The translations under genes were made by a program, and so were the position numbers. A DNA stretch of 45,360 nucleotides, from contig CAINLT010000266.1 in assembly GCA_903850505.1 (NCBI GenBank), positions 1 to 45,360 on the forward strand, given 5' to 3'. The DNA is from an uncultured Myxococcales bacterium. GTDB taxonomy: Bacteria > Myxococcota_A > UBA9042. A model generated the notes under the pieces. That model searched no databases. It had not been told where the DNA came from and saw only the letters and a list, made by a program, of their open reading frames with translations. How positions within the stretch are numbered: the first letter of the stretch is position 1; each line of letters starts with the position of its first letter. Below, in pieces: positions 27,501-34,942 of this stretch.

Positions 27501-29119
27501 CAGCCGTTCTTGGGATCGCAACTGTCGGTGGTGCACGGGTTCTTGTCGTCGCAGTTCAGCAGCGGACCGGGGATGCACGTGCCGCCTTTGCATGTGTCCG
27601 TCGTCGTGCAGATCGTGCCGTCGGCGTCGCAGCCGAGGCCTTCGTTGACGGGAACGTACAGGCACTTGCCCGTCGGCTTGTCGCACTGGTTTTCTGAGCA
27701 CGCCGTGTCCGCACCGCCGTCGCAGGTAACGACGGTGATGGGGTTGACCTTGCACAGCCACTGCGCGCCGCTCTGGTCGCAGAACAGCGTGCCGTTGCAC
27801 AGGTTATTGTCCTCGTAGGCCGCGCAATCCAGGTCGCTCGTGCACGCGCAGGACGACGCGCCCGAGTTGCAGATGCCGTTGGCGCACGTGTCGCCGGTCG
27901 TGCAGAGGTTGCCGTCTTCACACGGTCCGGTGTTGGGCGCCCATTGGCAGCCCGAGATCGGGTCGCATGACTCGGTCGTGCAGGGGTTGCCGTCGTCGCA
28001 GATGGCCTGAGCGCCGAGTGCTTGGCCGACGCACGCGCCGTCCGTGCAGGTGTCGCTGGCCGTACACGGGTTCTTGTCGTTGCACGGCAGGGACGTCGGC
28101 GTGTAGACGCAGCCCTTGAGCGGGTCGCACGCGTCGGTCGTGCAGATCGAGCCGTCGTCGCACGAGAAGCCCGTGCCGGTGCACGCGCCGCTTGCGCAGA
28201 TGTCGTCCTTGGAGCAGGCGTTGCCGTCGTCGCACGGCGCGGCGTTGAACGTGCTTGTGCAGTCACCCGCGAGGTCGCAGCCGTCGGTCGTGCACGCGTT
28301 GCCGTCGTCGCACAGCTTGCCCGCCCCCGGCGTGCAGACGCTCTCCACGCAGACGTCGCCGATCGTGCACGAGTTGCCGTCGTCGCACGCGCCGCCGTTC
28401 AGGATCGCGTGGACGCAGCCGATCGTCGCGTCGCACGTGTCCGCGGTGCACGCGTTCTGGTCGTTGCAGTCCAACGCCGCGTTCGACGTGCACTGGCCGA
28501 ACGTGCAGACATGGCCCACGGTGCATGCGTTCCCGTCGTCGCACGGTCCGCCGTTGAGCAGCGCGTGCTGGCAGCCGTGGTTCAGATCGCACTGGTCTTC
28601 ACTGCACGGGTTGCCGTCGTCGCAGTTCTGGCCGATGCCGCCTTGGCACTTGCCGTCGAGGCAGGTCTGCAGCGTCGTGCAGGCGTTGCCATCTTCGCAG
28701 GTCGCGCTGTTGGGCAATTCCGCCGCTTGGCAGAAGCCGTCGACGCAGGAGCTTGGCGTGCACGGCGTGGAAAGCGCGACGCAATCGGTGCTCGTCAGGC
28801 ACGGCGTCGTCGTCGTGGCGTCGCCCGCGGTGTCCAGCGCGTCGCCGTCGGGCGATTCGGCATCGAACAGCGGATTGACGTCGCTGTCCGGGTACAGGAC
28901 GTCGTAGTCGATCGAAGTGACGTCCTTGGAGATCGCGACGTCGTTGTTGAAGCCGGAGACGTCGTCGCCGTTGTTGGCGTCGGGGTCAAAGGCGGGGATC
29001 ACGGTCGTGTCGTCGCCGCATCCGGAAAGTCCAGTGATCACAAGGGCCAGCAGGCCGATCCGCAGACCCAGCGCGTTCACCCGCGCACCGCCAAGACAAC
29101 TACCAGAATTCGACTTCAT
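21527..29119 (-). CDS. Giant cysteine-rich repeat lipoprotein
   Basis: ATG 29119 follows GGAG; the frame extends 30 codons upstream but that stretch holds the promoter. The 2530-residue product has a lipoprotein signal (LSGC, lipidated Cys34), an Asp/Asn-rich stretch, then over 2200 residues of repeats of the form CDDGNxCTxGDxCxxGxC...CDDxNPCTxDSCD...GC. The basic unit is about 50 residues, and higher-order units are exactly 305 residues. One 305-residue unit has 46 cysteines by my count (15 percent). Near the C-terminus is a Myxo-type 'CGDGV...GDGCSSTC' motif (DUF4215-like), then a terminal Cys-rich domain containing 'DGTREG' and 'YPNIAQC' that I recall from other Myxococcota surface proteins. 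It is probably a disulphide-stapled surface fibre or adhesin. Acidic Asp/Asn loops may bind Ca2+ (inference). Confidence 0.9.
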   Translation of the reverse strand: MKSNSGSCLGGARVNALGLRIGLLALVITGLSGCGDDTTVIPAFDPDANNGDDVSGFNNDVAISKDVTSIDYDVLYPDSDVNPLFDAESPDGDALDTAGDATTTTPCLTSTDCVALSTPCTPSSCVDGFCQAAELPNSATCEDGNACTTLQTCLDGKCQGGIGQNCDDGNPCSEDQCDLNHGCQHALLNGGPCDDGNACTVGHVCTFGQCTSNAALDCNDQNACTADTCDATIGCVHAILNGGACDDGNSCTIGDVCVESVCTPGAGKLCDDGNACTTDGCDLAGDCTSTFNAAPCDDGNACSKDDICASGACTGTGFSCDDGSICTTDACDPLKGCVYTPTSLPCNDKNPCTASDTCTDGACVGQALGAQAICDDGNPCTTESCDPISGCQWAPNTGPCEDGNLCTTGDTCANGICNSGASSCACTSDLDCAAYEDNNLCNGTLFCDQSGAQWLCKVNPITVVTCDGGADTACSENQCDKPTGKCLYVPVNEGLGCDADGTICTTTDTCKGGTCIPGPLLNCDDKNPCTTDSCDPKNGCAFAPSSAACSDGNACTVGDICKDSACAAGPLTQCDDENPCTDDACDQGTGKCAYVKNTLPCDDGNACSLSDTCANGVCSGTSAICDDKNPCTSDSCDPTKSCVNTPNTVPCDDGNACTTGDLCGGGACKGQASSASVVCDDGNPCTTDACDPTVGCTHTANANSCDDGNPCTAGDVCGAGACVSGTNTCGCNSDADCASQEDGNLCNGTLFCDKSAPPYNCKVNPKTVVTCDITTDTTCLHNQCDPKVGKCSNNAVNETLACDADGSVCTTNDTCKGGACAQGAALVCDDGNPCSDDSCNPKSGCVHVANASPCSDDNPCTVGDTCSQNACVGGLGTVCNDGNPCTADSCDPTTGKCLFVNNTLPCNDGNACSQGDACQNGVCAGAGISCDDGNPCTNDSCASATGCVHTNNTVTCDDSNACTSNDICGGGACKGTAVSAAVQCDDANPCTTDGCNPSTGCSHANNTAACDDGNSCTTGDTCAAGKCTSGTNTCGCAQDADCAGQEDGNFCNGTLFCDKSALPYNCKVNPKTVVTCDASADTTCTKNSCATGTGKCSYVSQNAGKPCDADGSVCTTNDTCVNGVCSAGAALSCDDGNPCTDDSCDKLTGCVHKANASPCTDGNACTVGDQCVSAGCVPGAIKVCADGTACTSDSCDKASGSCLFANNTLSCDDGNACSANDVCAGGVCGGTALNCNDNNVCTTDSCDPKKGCVNAVNTLSCNDNNACTQNDLCSSGSCAGTAVSVAILCDDGNPCTTESCVPATGCAHANNAVSCDDGNPCTSGDVCAAGACKSGTNTCGCATTADCASQENGNFCDGTLFCDKAALPYSCKVNPATIVTCDASADTVCTKNTCATGTGKCSYINQNESGPCNADNSVCTAPDVCAGGVCKAGASLNCDDSNPCTNDSCSATLGCQHSNNTSPCTDGNACTVGDICATGACKPGAVAVCNDSNPCTTDSCNAATGACVFANNALSCNDGNACSQGDTCTAGVCVGTSVNCDDSNICTSDSCSPATGCAHTNNALSCNDGNACTTNDACAGGACTGTAVVVATFCDDGKICTNDACNPLSGCTHVNNTNTCDDGNGCTVGDVCAAGVCTSGANSCGCTQNSDCAAQEDGNLCNGTLVCDTSALPYNCKVSPATIVTCDTAGNGTCTVNTCAPSTGVCSYVAQNQNAPCNADNSVCSVGDACNAGVCLPGPQVNCNDNNACTDDSCNPITGCTHTANASPCTDNNPCTVGDICSASGCVPGAVKNCNDSNPCTTDSCDVTTGNCVFANSVATCDDGNACTSADKCSAGACLGTAITCNDGNTCTDDACVAATGCKYTANTVPCNDGNTCTTGDTCSGGLCSSTGTLNCNDANPCTTDSCASATGCLNTANTAICDDGNACTSGDICANKACAGTGITCNDNNLCTTDSCNPGTGCVFAVNNLACNDGNACTTGDVCGAGTCKGNVVSPTVLCDDGKVCTNDACDPVAGCTHSNNILSCDDGNPCTIGDVCSGGLCTSGSNNCGCKVTADCAAQEDGNACNGTLYCDVSALPYSCKVNPATVVTCSAAGDNTCRKNTCTPATGVCSYVAQNGGSLCDADGSVCTNPDVCTGANCVAGAALNCDDGNACTNDSCNPTTGCTHTANTSNCSDGNACTNGDKCTGGACVSGPSTVCNDGNACTVDSCNTLTGACVFNGGGANGASCDADGSVCTSGDYCNNSVCTPGGALNCNDSNACTDDSCNGTTGCSHTANNAPCNDGNLCTGPDVCSGGTCAPPALNCDDSNACTTDSCVLGIGCQHISLADKSSCGAVNVCFSGVCKLGVCGDGVLMAALGEACDDGNTVSGDGCSSTCKIEDTSCADGTREGSMDKVRYPNIAQCNGDWYGSIGSTSGTGAPNKLCGLNFHVCNSSAADQTLMQTITQADAFQSGCWSINAANDNGTCHACTNTTDTNDAAGVGASCQGKVTNFGNSCISANYRIDAMNQTCVRNQGTDPWINGVMCCHN
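22913..27799 (-). repeat. In-frame 915-bp super-repeat array within the giant lipoprotein
   Basis: The marker codons for 'CNGTL' recur on the plus strand at 27791, 26876, 25961, 25046, 24131 and 22913. Four successive intervals are exactly 915 bp (305 codons); the last is 1218 bp (915 + 303). Each unit opens with a 'CGC...DC..QEDGNLCNGTLFCD...CKVNP.TVVTC' module of about 90 residues, followed by about four 50-residue CDDGN units ending 'SGTNT'. Sequence differs between copies, so the array is old enough to have diverged but has kept its length. Confidence 0.95.
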
Positions 29120-29163
29120 GATAACTCCGCGCAACAACTGGCCGGTAGCATACCGCTTCCGCC

Positions 29164-29185
29164 CAACAGTCCAGTAAAACTGTTG
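29164..29185. promoter_or_regulatory. Palindrome over the -10 region of the giant lipoprotein gene
   Basis: CAACAGT (29164-29170), 8 bases, ACTGTTG (29179-29185) form a perfect 7-bp inverted repeat. Its central spacer holds the proposed -10 hexamer, so a protein bound here would block RNA polymerase; an operator is the simplest reading. It lies 45 bases upstream of the start codon. Confidence 0.5.
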
Positions 29186-29201
29186 TGTGTGAAAATGTAA
29201 A
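29173..29201 (-). promoter_or_regulatory. Sigma-70-like promoter of the giant lipoprotein gene
   Basis: Read on the minus strand, TTTACA (29201-29196) is a 5-of-6 match to the -35 consensus. Exactly 17 bases later TTTACT (29178-29173) is a 4-of-6 match to the -10. Transcription would start near 29166, leaving a leader of about 47 bases with GGAG before the ATG at 29119. The region is the most A+T-rich patch nearby. Confidence 0.55.
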
Positions 29202-29230
29202 CCCAGCAATTCGCGCAGCCCGCCGGTGTT

Positions 29231-30409
<1,179 letters not shown>

Positions 30410-30446
30410 GTTCAAAGTCCCTCGCAGGCGCGCGAGCTTAGCACAC

Positions 30447-31520
30447 TCACGGCCGCGGTGCACTCGCACGGGTGAGGCGGTCGGCGATGGCCGGCCACAG
30501 GCCGTCGATGCGCGTCGTCGGCTCGGTCCACAGCTGCGCGGCGCCGCTCGCGTCCAGATGCCGCAGGGAAGCAAACAATTGCTGCGCGGCGATCGCGTCG
30601 TTGCCGTCAGGCGCCAGCGTCAGGACCGGCGAGCGCGTTCCAAGAAGCTGCTCCAGCCGGCGCGCCGCGTCTTCCGCCGATCCTGCCAGCAGCAGCACGC
30701 CGTCACCAGGCTGAACGAGCGCCCGCACTTCCAGATCCGCGAGCGTGGCCAACGGCGCGGGCAACACGTGCAGCGGCTGGGACGGCGCGTAGTGGCTGGC
30801 CAGCATGCCGGGCGAGGGCAACGCCAGCGGAGACGTCTGCGGTTTGAAGACCGGCTGGCCCGTGACTGCGGTGATTTGTTCCGCCGTCACGCCACCGGGC
30901 CGCAACAGCGCGCATTCGCCATCGGCTTGCACGGCGACAACGGTTGATTCCACGCCGATCGCGCACGGCCCGCCGTCGACGATCCAGCCAATCCGCTCCG
31001 CCAGTTCGGCGAGCACATGCGCCGCCGTCGTCGGGCTCACGCGGCCAAAGCGGTTGGCGCTCGGCGCCGCGAGCGGCTGGCCCAACTGGGTCAGAATCGC
31101 CTGCGCCACCGGATGCGCCGGCATGCGGACCGCGACGCTGTCCAGCCCCGCCGTGCACAGGTCCGGCACGCCCGCGGCGCGCGGCAGGACGAGCGTCAAA
31201 GGTCCGGGCCAAAACGCGTCGGCGAGGCGTTCCGCGGATTGCCGCGCGGCTGGCGTCAGCAGCGCCAGATCGACGAGCCCCGCGGTCGCCAACGCCTGCA
31301 GGCGCGCGCCGCGTGGACTTGGCGCGACGTGGGCAATCAGCGGGTCAAAGGTCGGCCGCTCTTTTGCCGCAAAGATTTGCGCCAGCGCCTGCGGATCCAG
31401 CGCCAGTCCGGCCAAGCCGTAGACCGTCTCCGTCGGGATCGCCACCAGCTCACCGCGCGCAAGGGCGGCGACGGCGCGCGCGATGTCGGCTTCCGTTGCG
31501 TGCAGGATCGTCGCGGTCAT
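30447..31520 (-). CDS. sua5: L-threonylcarbamoyladenylate synthase, Sua5 type
   Basis: ATG 31520 overlaps the DUF692 gene's stop as ATGA; the frame is open up to 32459 but the extra part shadows that gene. The 357-residue enzyme makes threonylcarbamoyl-AMP from threonine, bicarbonate and ATP, the first step of t6A formation on tRNAs that read ANN codons. The YrdC domain shows 'IPTETVYGLAG', 'KERPTFDPLI' and 'APSANRFGRVSPT'. The C-terminal ~140 residues are the extra Sua5 domain ('LALPSPGMLASHYAPSQPL' linker), so it is the long Sua5 type rather than the short TsaC. It is a housekeeping gene embedded in an unusual operon. Confidence 0.94.
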   Translation of the reverse strand: MTATILHATEADIARAVAALARGELVAIPTETVYGLAGLALDPQALAQIFAAKERPTFDPLIAHVAPSPRGARLQALATAGLVDLALLTPAARQSAERLADAFWPGPLTLVLPRAAGVPDLCTAGLDSVAVRMPAHPVAQAILTQLGQPLAAPSANRFGRVSPTTAAHVLAELAERIGWIVDGGPCAIGVESTVVAVQADGECALLRPGGVTAEQITAVTGQPVFKPQTSPLALPSPGMLASHYAPSQPLHVLPAPLATLADLEVRALVQPGDGVLLLAGSAEDAARRLEQLLGTRSPVLTLAPDGNDAIAAQQLFASLRHLDASGAAQLWTEPTTRIDGLWPAIADRLTRASAPRP

Positions 31521-33163
31521 GCCAGCTCCAATCGCGCGACTGCGCCCGCTTGGACCCACGCCGCCAGCCACGCGCCCACGTGCTCCGCCAGCGCGTCCGC
31601 GGCATCCGGGTCTGCTGCGACGACCGCCGCCATCGCCGGACCCAGGGCCACGCCCGCCATCAACTGCGCCAACAGCCGCGCCTCCACCGGATGCAGCTCC
31701 CGCCGGTTCACTTGCCAGACCTTGCGCGCCACGAGCCAGACCTGCGGGCCGGGCGCGGTCGGCAGCACCGCAAAGTCCAGTTCCACCCGCTGGGTCGCCG
31801 GCGCGAAATGCAGCACCAATCGGCCTTGGTCGGCCGCCGTCAGCCCGTCCAGCAGGCTCGTGTCCAGCGGCGGCGCCGCGAGCGCCAGATGCGCCTGCAC
31901 GAGCGCGCGTTCCAGCTGCGCCAGCGCGGCTGTGTGCGGGGGCCATCGCGGCTGGCCTGCGAGCCACATCGGCAGGTGCTCGCCATAGCGTTCCAGCGCC
32001 CAGGACGTCGACGGCACCGCGTGTCGGTAGGCCGCCGCCATCGCCAGGAACGGCTTCTTGCCCATGAACTTCCGCAGCAGCGGATAGTCCTCCAGCAGCG
32101 CATCGTCGCACCGCGCCGCGTACATCTGCTGGTGGATGGCCACGCGCGCGTCCGGCGTCAGGCGACCGTGGCCGGCGATCCATTGACTGGCTGCCACGCC
32201 GGTCGGGTGGCCCGTGACCTCGTCCAGCATCCACCGCATCAGCGCCGCCGACTGCGGGGCATCGGTCAGCTGCGGTTGGCGCGGCGCCGTTGGCACCACC
32301 AGCGGCGCTGGCGGCTTGGGCACCGCCAGATCCGCGACGTGCGCCCACGCCTGCTGCGCCTCCTGCCACGTCCGGGCGAACGACGGAATCGCGAAGTCCC
32401 ACTCCAGCAGCAGCGGTCGCCCGCCGCACGCCGCAAATGCCGCCCGCAGCACGTCCCATACCGGCGGGTCCACGGGGCCAATGTGGCTGTCAAAGAGGTG
32501 CGTCGCAAACGTCGTGTGGCCGGCCACGTGCATCTGGCACACGCGCGCCCACGGCACCGCCGCCAGGTAGTCCTGCCAGGCAAAATCGTGGTTCTGCGCC
32601 GCGACGTAGATGTTGTTCACGTCCAGCAGCAGCCCACAGTCGGCGTCCTCGGCCAGCCGCGCGAGAAACTGCCATTCCGGCATCGTCGTCTGGTGGAACT
32701 GCAAGTAGCTCGACGGATTCTCCACAACCAGCGGCCGTTCCAGCACGTCCTGCACCAGCCGCACGCGCTGCGTCACCCACGCCAGCATTTCTTCGCTGTA
32801 GGGCACCGGCAGCAGATCGTGGGACTGGCGACCGTCGATGCCCGTCCAGCACAGGTGATCCGACACCCACGGCGCGCGCCAGCGATCCGCCAGGGCCTTG
32901 ATGCCCTTCAGGTACGTGAGATCCAGCGGATCCGTCGAGCCGATGTTCAGCGTCACGCCGTGGAGCACCAGCGGATACCGTTCGGCCAATTCGTCCAGCG
33001 CGTGCCGCAGCCAGCCCTGGTGAATCAGCGCGTTGTCGGCGATGACCTCAAACCAGCCGACCTTGGGCTGCTGCCGCAGGATCGTCGGAATGTGCTTGCC
33101 GCGCAGGCCAAGGCCAAGGCCGAGATCAGGCAAATTCCAGCGGTTGGCGATCGCGTGCGACAT
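31517..33163 (-). CDS. DUF692 (MNIO) enzyme fused to a DUF2063/BufC-like domain
   Basis: This 548-residue fusion has two parts. Residues 1 to about 270 are a DUF692 TIM barrel, the multinuclear non-haem iron oxidase (MNIO) family of MbnB and BufB. All expected ligand positions are present: His68 (LHGVTLNIG), His103 (SDHLCW), Glu148 (VENPSSY), Asp181 (LLDVNNIYV), His192, His212 (QMHVAGH), Asp225/His227 (DSHIGPVD) and Glu254 (LLEWDF). From about 300 to the end it matches DUF2063, the HvfC/BufC precursor-binding partner, with 'YAARCDDALLEDYPLLRKFMG' and a helical tail. MNIO enzymes oxidise Cys or other side chains in small precursor peptides, often for copper binding. GAGG precedes the ATG. It overlaps sua5 by 4 bases and follows the radical-SAM-like gene by 9. 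No precursor peptide is evident. Confidence 0.88.
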   Translation of the reverse strand: MSHAIANRWNLPDLGLGLGLRGKHIPTILRQQPKVGWFEVIADNALIHQGWLRHALDELAERYPLVLHGVTLNIGSTDPLDLTYLKGIKALADRWRAPWVSDHLCWTGIDGRQSHDLLPVPYSEEMLAWVTQRVRLVQDVLERPLVVENPSSYLQFHQTTMPEWQFLARLAEDADCGLLLDVNNIYVAAQNHDFAWQDYLAAVPWARVCQMHVAGHTTFATHLFDSHIGPVDPPVWDVLRAAFAACGGRPLLLEWDFAIPSFARTWQEAQQAWAHVADLAVPKPPAPLVVPTAPRQPQLTDAPQSAALMRWMLDEVTGHPTGVAASQWIAGHGRLTPDARVAIHQQMYAARCDDALLEDYPLLRKFMGKKPFLAMAAAYRHAVPSTSWALERYGEHLPMWLAGQPRWPPHTAALAQLERALVQAHLALAAPPLDTSLLDGLTAADQGRLVLHFAPATQRVELDFAVLPTAPGPQVWLVARKVWQVNRRELHPVEARLLAQLMAGVALGPAMAAVVAADPDAADALAEHVGAWLAAWVQAGAVARLELA

Positions 33164-33172
33164 CGTCAGGCC

Positions 33173-34939
33173 TCACCGCGCTTCTTGGGTGAACGGCAGC
33201 AGGATCGGAAATTCCGCGGCGCGCGGGGCCGTCTGCGGCGGCAAAGGCCAATCCTGCCACATGCCGGCGCGCTGCAGCGCCAGACCGCGACCGGGCAGCA
33301 CGCGCAGCGCCTGAAGGTCAGCCATTTCCGGCAACGTCGCCAGTTGGGCGACAAAGTCCGCGGTCGCAACCTGGCTCGGGCGGACGATGACCGCCTCCAC
33401 GTCCCGGACTTCCTCGCGGGACACGGCGCGGGCATGGAGAGAAACGCACGTTCCGTCGGCAAAAAGCACGATGGGCTCGGCCTTGTACGCCTGCTGGCGC
33501 GCAGTCCACGCCGGATTGTGGACCGCCAAATCCGCGAGCAGCGCGTTCACCAGCGCTTGGGACGCCGGGCAGTCAAACCGGCACGGCAGGTGGCGCAGCG
33601 GCGTCCGCGCCTCTTCACCCAGCAGCCCGGGCAGGGACGTCAGCCGCGCGTCAAAGTGCCGCGTCCGGAGCGCCGCCCGCAGGATCGCGATGGCGTTGTC
33701 GGTCTCGCGGACGTGCTCGATGATCTCCGCGTGGGCGTCCAGGAACGCCTGCACGCAGCACGGCGGGTAGCCATACAGCGCGCCGAGGCGCTCGTGCGTC
33801 GCCGCGATCGACTCCCAATGTTCGCGCTGCTCGCCCAATGCGCGCGCCGGTTGCCGGTGCAGATTGGCCAGTTCGTCGCGCAGGCAGGCGGCGGCATCCT
33901 CCGCGGTCAGCGCCACGACCGTCAGGACGTGCTGACCCTCGCCATCGGCGCGAATCAAGCCACCCGTCCCCGCATCCACAGTCGCCGCTGATTCCACATG
34001 CCAGCCGCGCGGCGCAAAGGCCGCGGCGTAAATCGCCACCTCAGCGGGCGGCAGGAACAGCCGCCACGCCCGCCGCAGACCGAGCGCCAGACCGCGCGCC
34101 TCCACGCAATCGGGATCCACGTTGGCGATCTCGTTGTGCTGCTGCGTCGTCGGCAGTCGCTGCCACGCTTGCCAATCGGGCCCCGGACCGCCCGGCCGCT
34201 CCAGCAGCGCCGCCGGCACGCCCGCGCAACCCTGCGGATGGTCAGGACTGACCCGCAGCGGGCACTGCGCACACGCCGGCACATGGCGCGCCGCCGCCTG
34301 CGCCCTTTCACCAACGGTCGCCGGCTCGATGTCAAAACCGGCCAGACAGCTCGGCCACAGCCCGGACCGCAGCAGTTGCACATCGTGCGGCAGCGTTTTC
34401 GGCCACGCGGCAATCACCGCGTCCAGCGCGGGCGCCTCGGCCGGATCCAGCAGCGGCATCGCAATCACCGCCACCGACGGCGCCAGACCGCTCAGCTCGG
34501 CCAATTCGCCCAGCGCCGCCACGGTTCGCGCCGCCAGCCGCCAGCGCAGCCGTACAGCCAGGCCGCTTTCCCCCGCCTGACGGATCGCCGTGTGCAGGCC
34601 GTCCGACTCCTCCGTCGCGCCTGTCCACGCCAGCGACGCCCCCGAAGTCGGCGCACGCACGACCCACTCCACGGCGTACGCTTGGCCTTGCGCCAGCGTG
34701 GTCAGAAGCGCGGCGTCGGCGCGTTGGATCCGCACGGTCACCTGCGCGCCGAGCGCGGCGAGCCGCTGCAGCGTCGTCAACAGGTCCGCAAGCGGCGCGT
34801 TGCCGTCCGCGAGCAGCGTCACCACGGGCTCAGTCAATTGCCGCGCAAGCGCACTGGAATCGCTCGCCAGCACCGCGGGCAACGTCCAAATCTGGCGATT
34901 CGCCGAACGGCGTGTCTCAGGGGGCGGCGTCGCGACCAA
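33173..34939 (-). CDS. Radical-SAM-like protein lacking the CxxxCxxC motif, with a CC-motif C-terminal domain
   Basis: The 588-residue protein starts at TTG 34939, 3 bases after the OmpA-like gene's stop; the start is uncertain. Residues 1 to about 235 follow the layout of a radical SAM barrel: alternating strands and helices, a 'LRSGLWPSCLAGF' segment, then the cysteine cluster 'CAQCPLR...GCAGVP' at about 222-241, as in post-barrel regions of SPASM-like enzymes. The N-terminal part has no CxxxCxxC, so it should not bind the radical SAM cluster. The C-terminal half has 'ALYGYPPCCVQAFLDAH' (about 385-400, DUF483-like) and 'HLPCRFDCPAS' (about 449), a possible metal or Fe-S site. It precedes the DUF692 fusion by 9 bases and probably cooperates with it. 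Exact function unknown. Confidence 0.7.
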   Translation of the reverse strand: MVATPPPETRRSANRQIWTLPAVLASDSSALARQLTEPVVTLLADGNAPLADLLTTLQRLAALGAQVTVRIQRADAALLTTLAQGQAYAVEWVVRAPTSGASLAWTGATEESDGLHTAIRQAGESGLAVRLRWRLAARTVAALGELAELSGLAPSVAVIAMPLLDPAEAPALDAVIAAWPKTLPHDVQLLRSGLWPSCLAGFDIEPATVGERAQAAARHVPACAQCPLRVSPDHPQGCAGVPAALLERPGGPGPDWQAWQRLPTTQQHNEIANVDPDCVEARGLALGLRRAWRLFLPPAEVAIYAAAFAPRGWHVESAATVDAGTGGLIRADGEGQHVLTVVALTAEDAAACLRDELANLHRQPARALGEQREHWESIAATHERLGALYGYPPCCVQAFLDAHAEIIEHVRETDNAIAILRAALRTRHFDARLTSLPGLLGEEARTPLRHLPCRFDCPASQALVNALLADLAVHNPAWTARQQAYKAEPIVLFADGTCVSLHARAVSREEVRDVEAVIVRPSQVATADFVAQLATLPEMADLQALRVLPGRGLALQRAGMWQDWPLPPQTAPRAAEFPILLPFTQEAR

Positions 34940-34942
34940 GAT

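Noticed and set aside
24749..27697. A 982-codon open frame antisense to the giant lipoprotein (and similar ones at 21500-23137, 36321-38996 and 39009-41915).
   Set aside because: These come from the complement of Cys/Asp/Gly codons (TGC, GAC, GGC), giving Ala/Val/Arg-rich runs without stops. They lack a start context, and the sense protein has clear signal, repeats and end domains.
22900..28700. Regularly spaced repeated DNA resembling a CRISPR array.
   Set aside because: The repeats are in-frame protein-coding, long and variable, with no unrelated spacers and no cas genes.
21527..29119. The giant lipoprotein as a fused product of assembly error, given its exact repeats.
   Set aside because: The copies differ in sequence throughout and the frame is intact for 2530 codons, which an artefact would not give. 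Only long reads could rule out collapse or expansion of units.
31521..32459. The open frame of sua5 extends about 940 bases upstream.
   Set aside because: It shadows the DUF692 fusion in another frame, and Sua5 homologues begin at the 'MTATILHATEADI' start used here.
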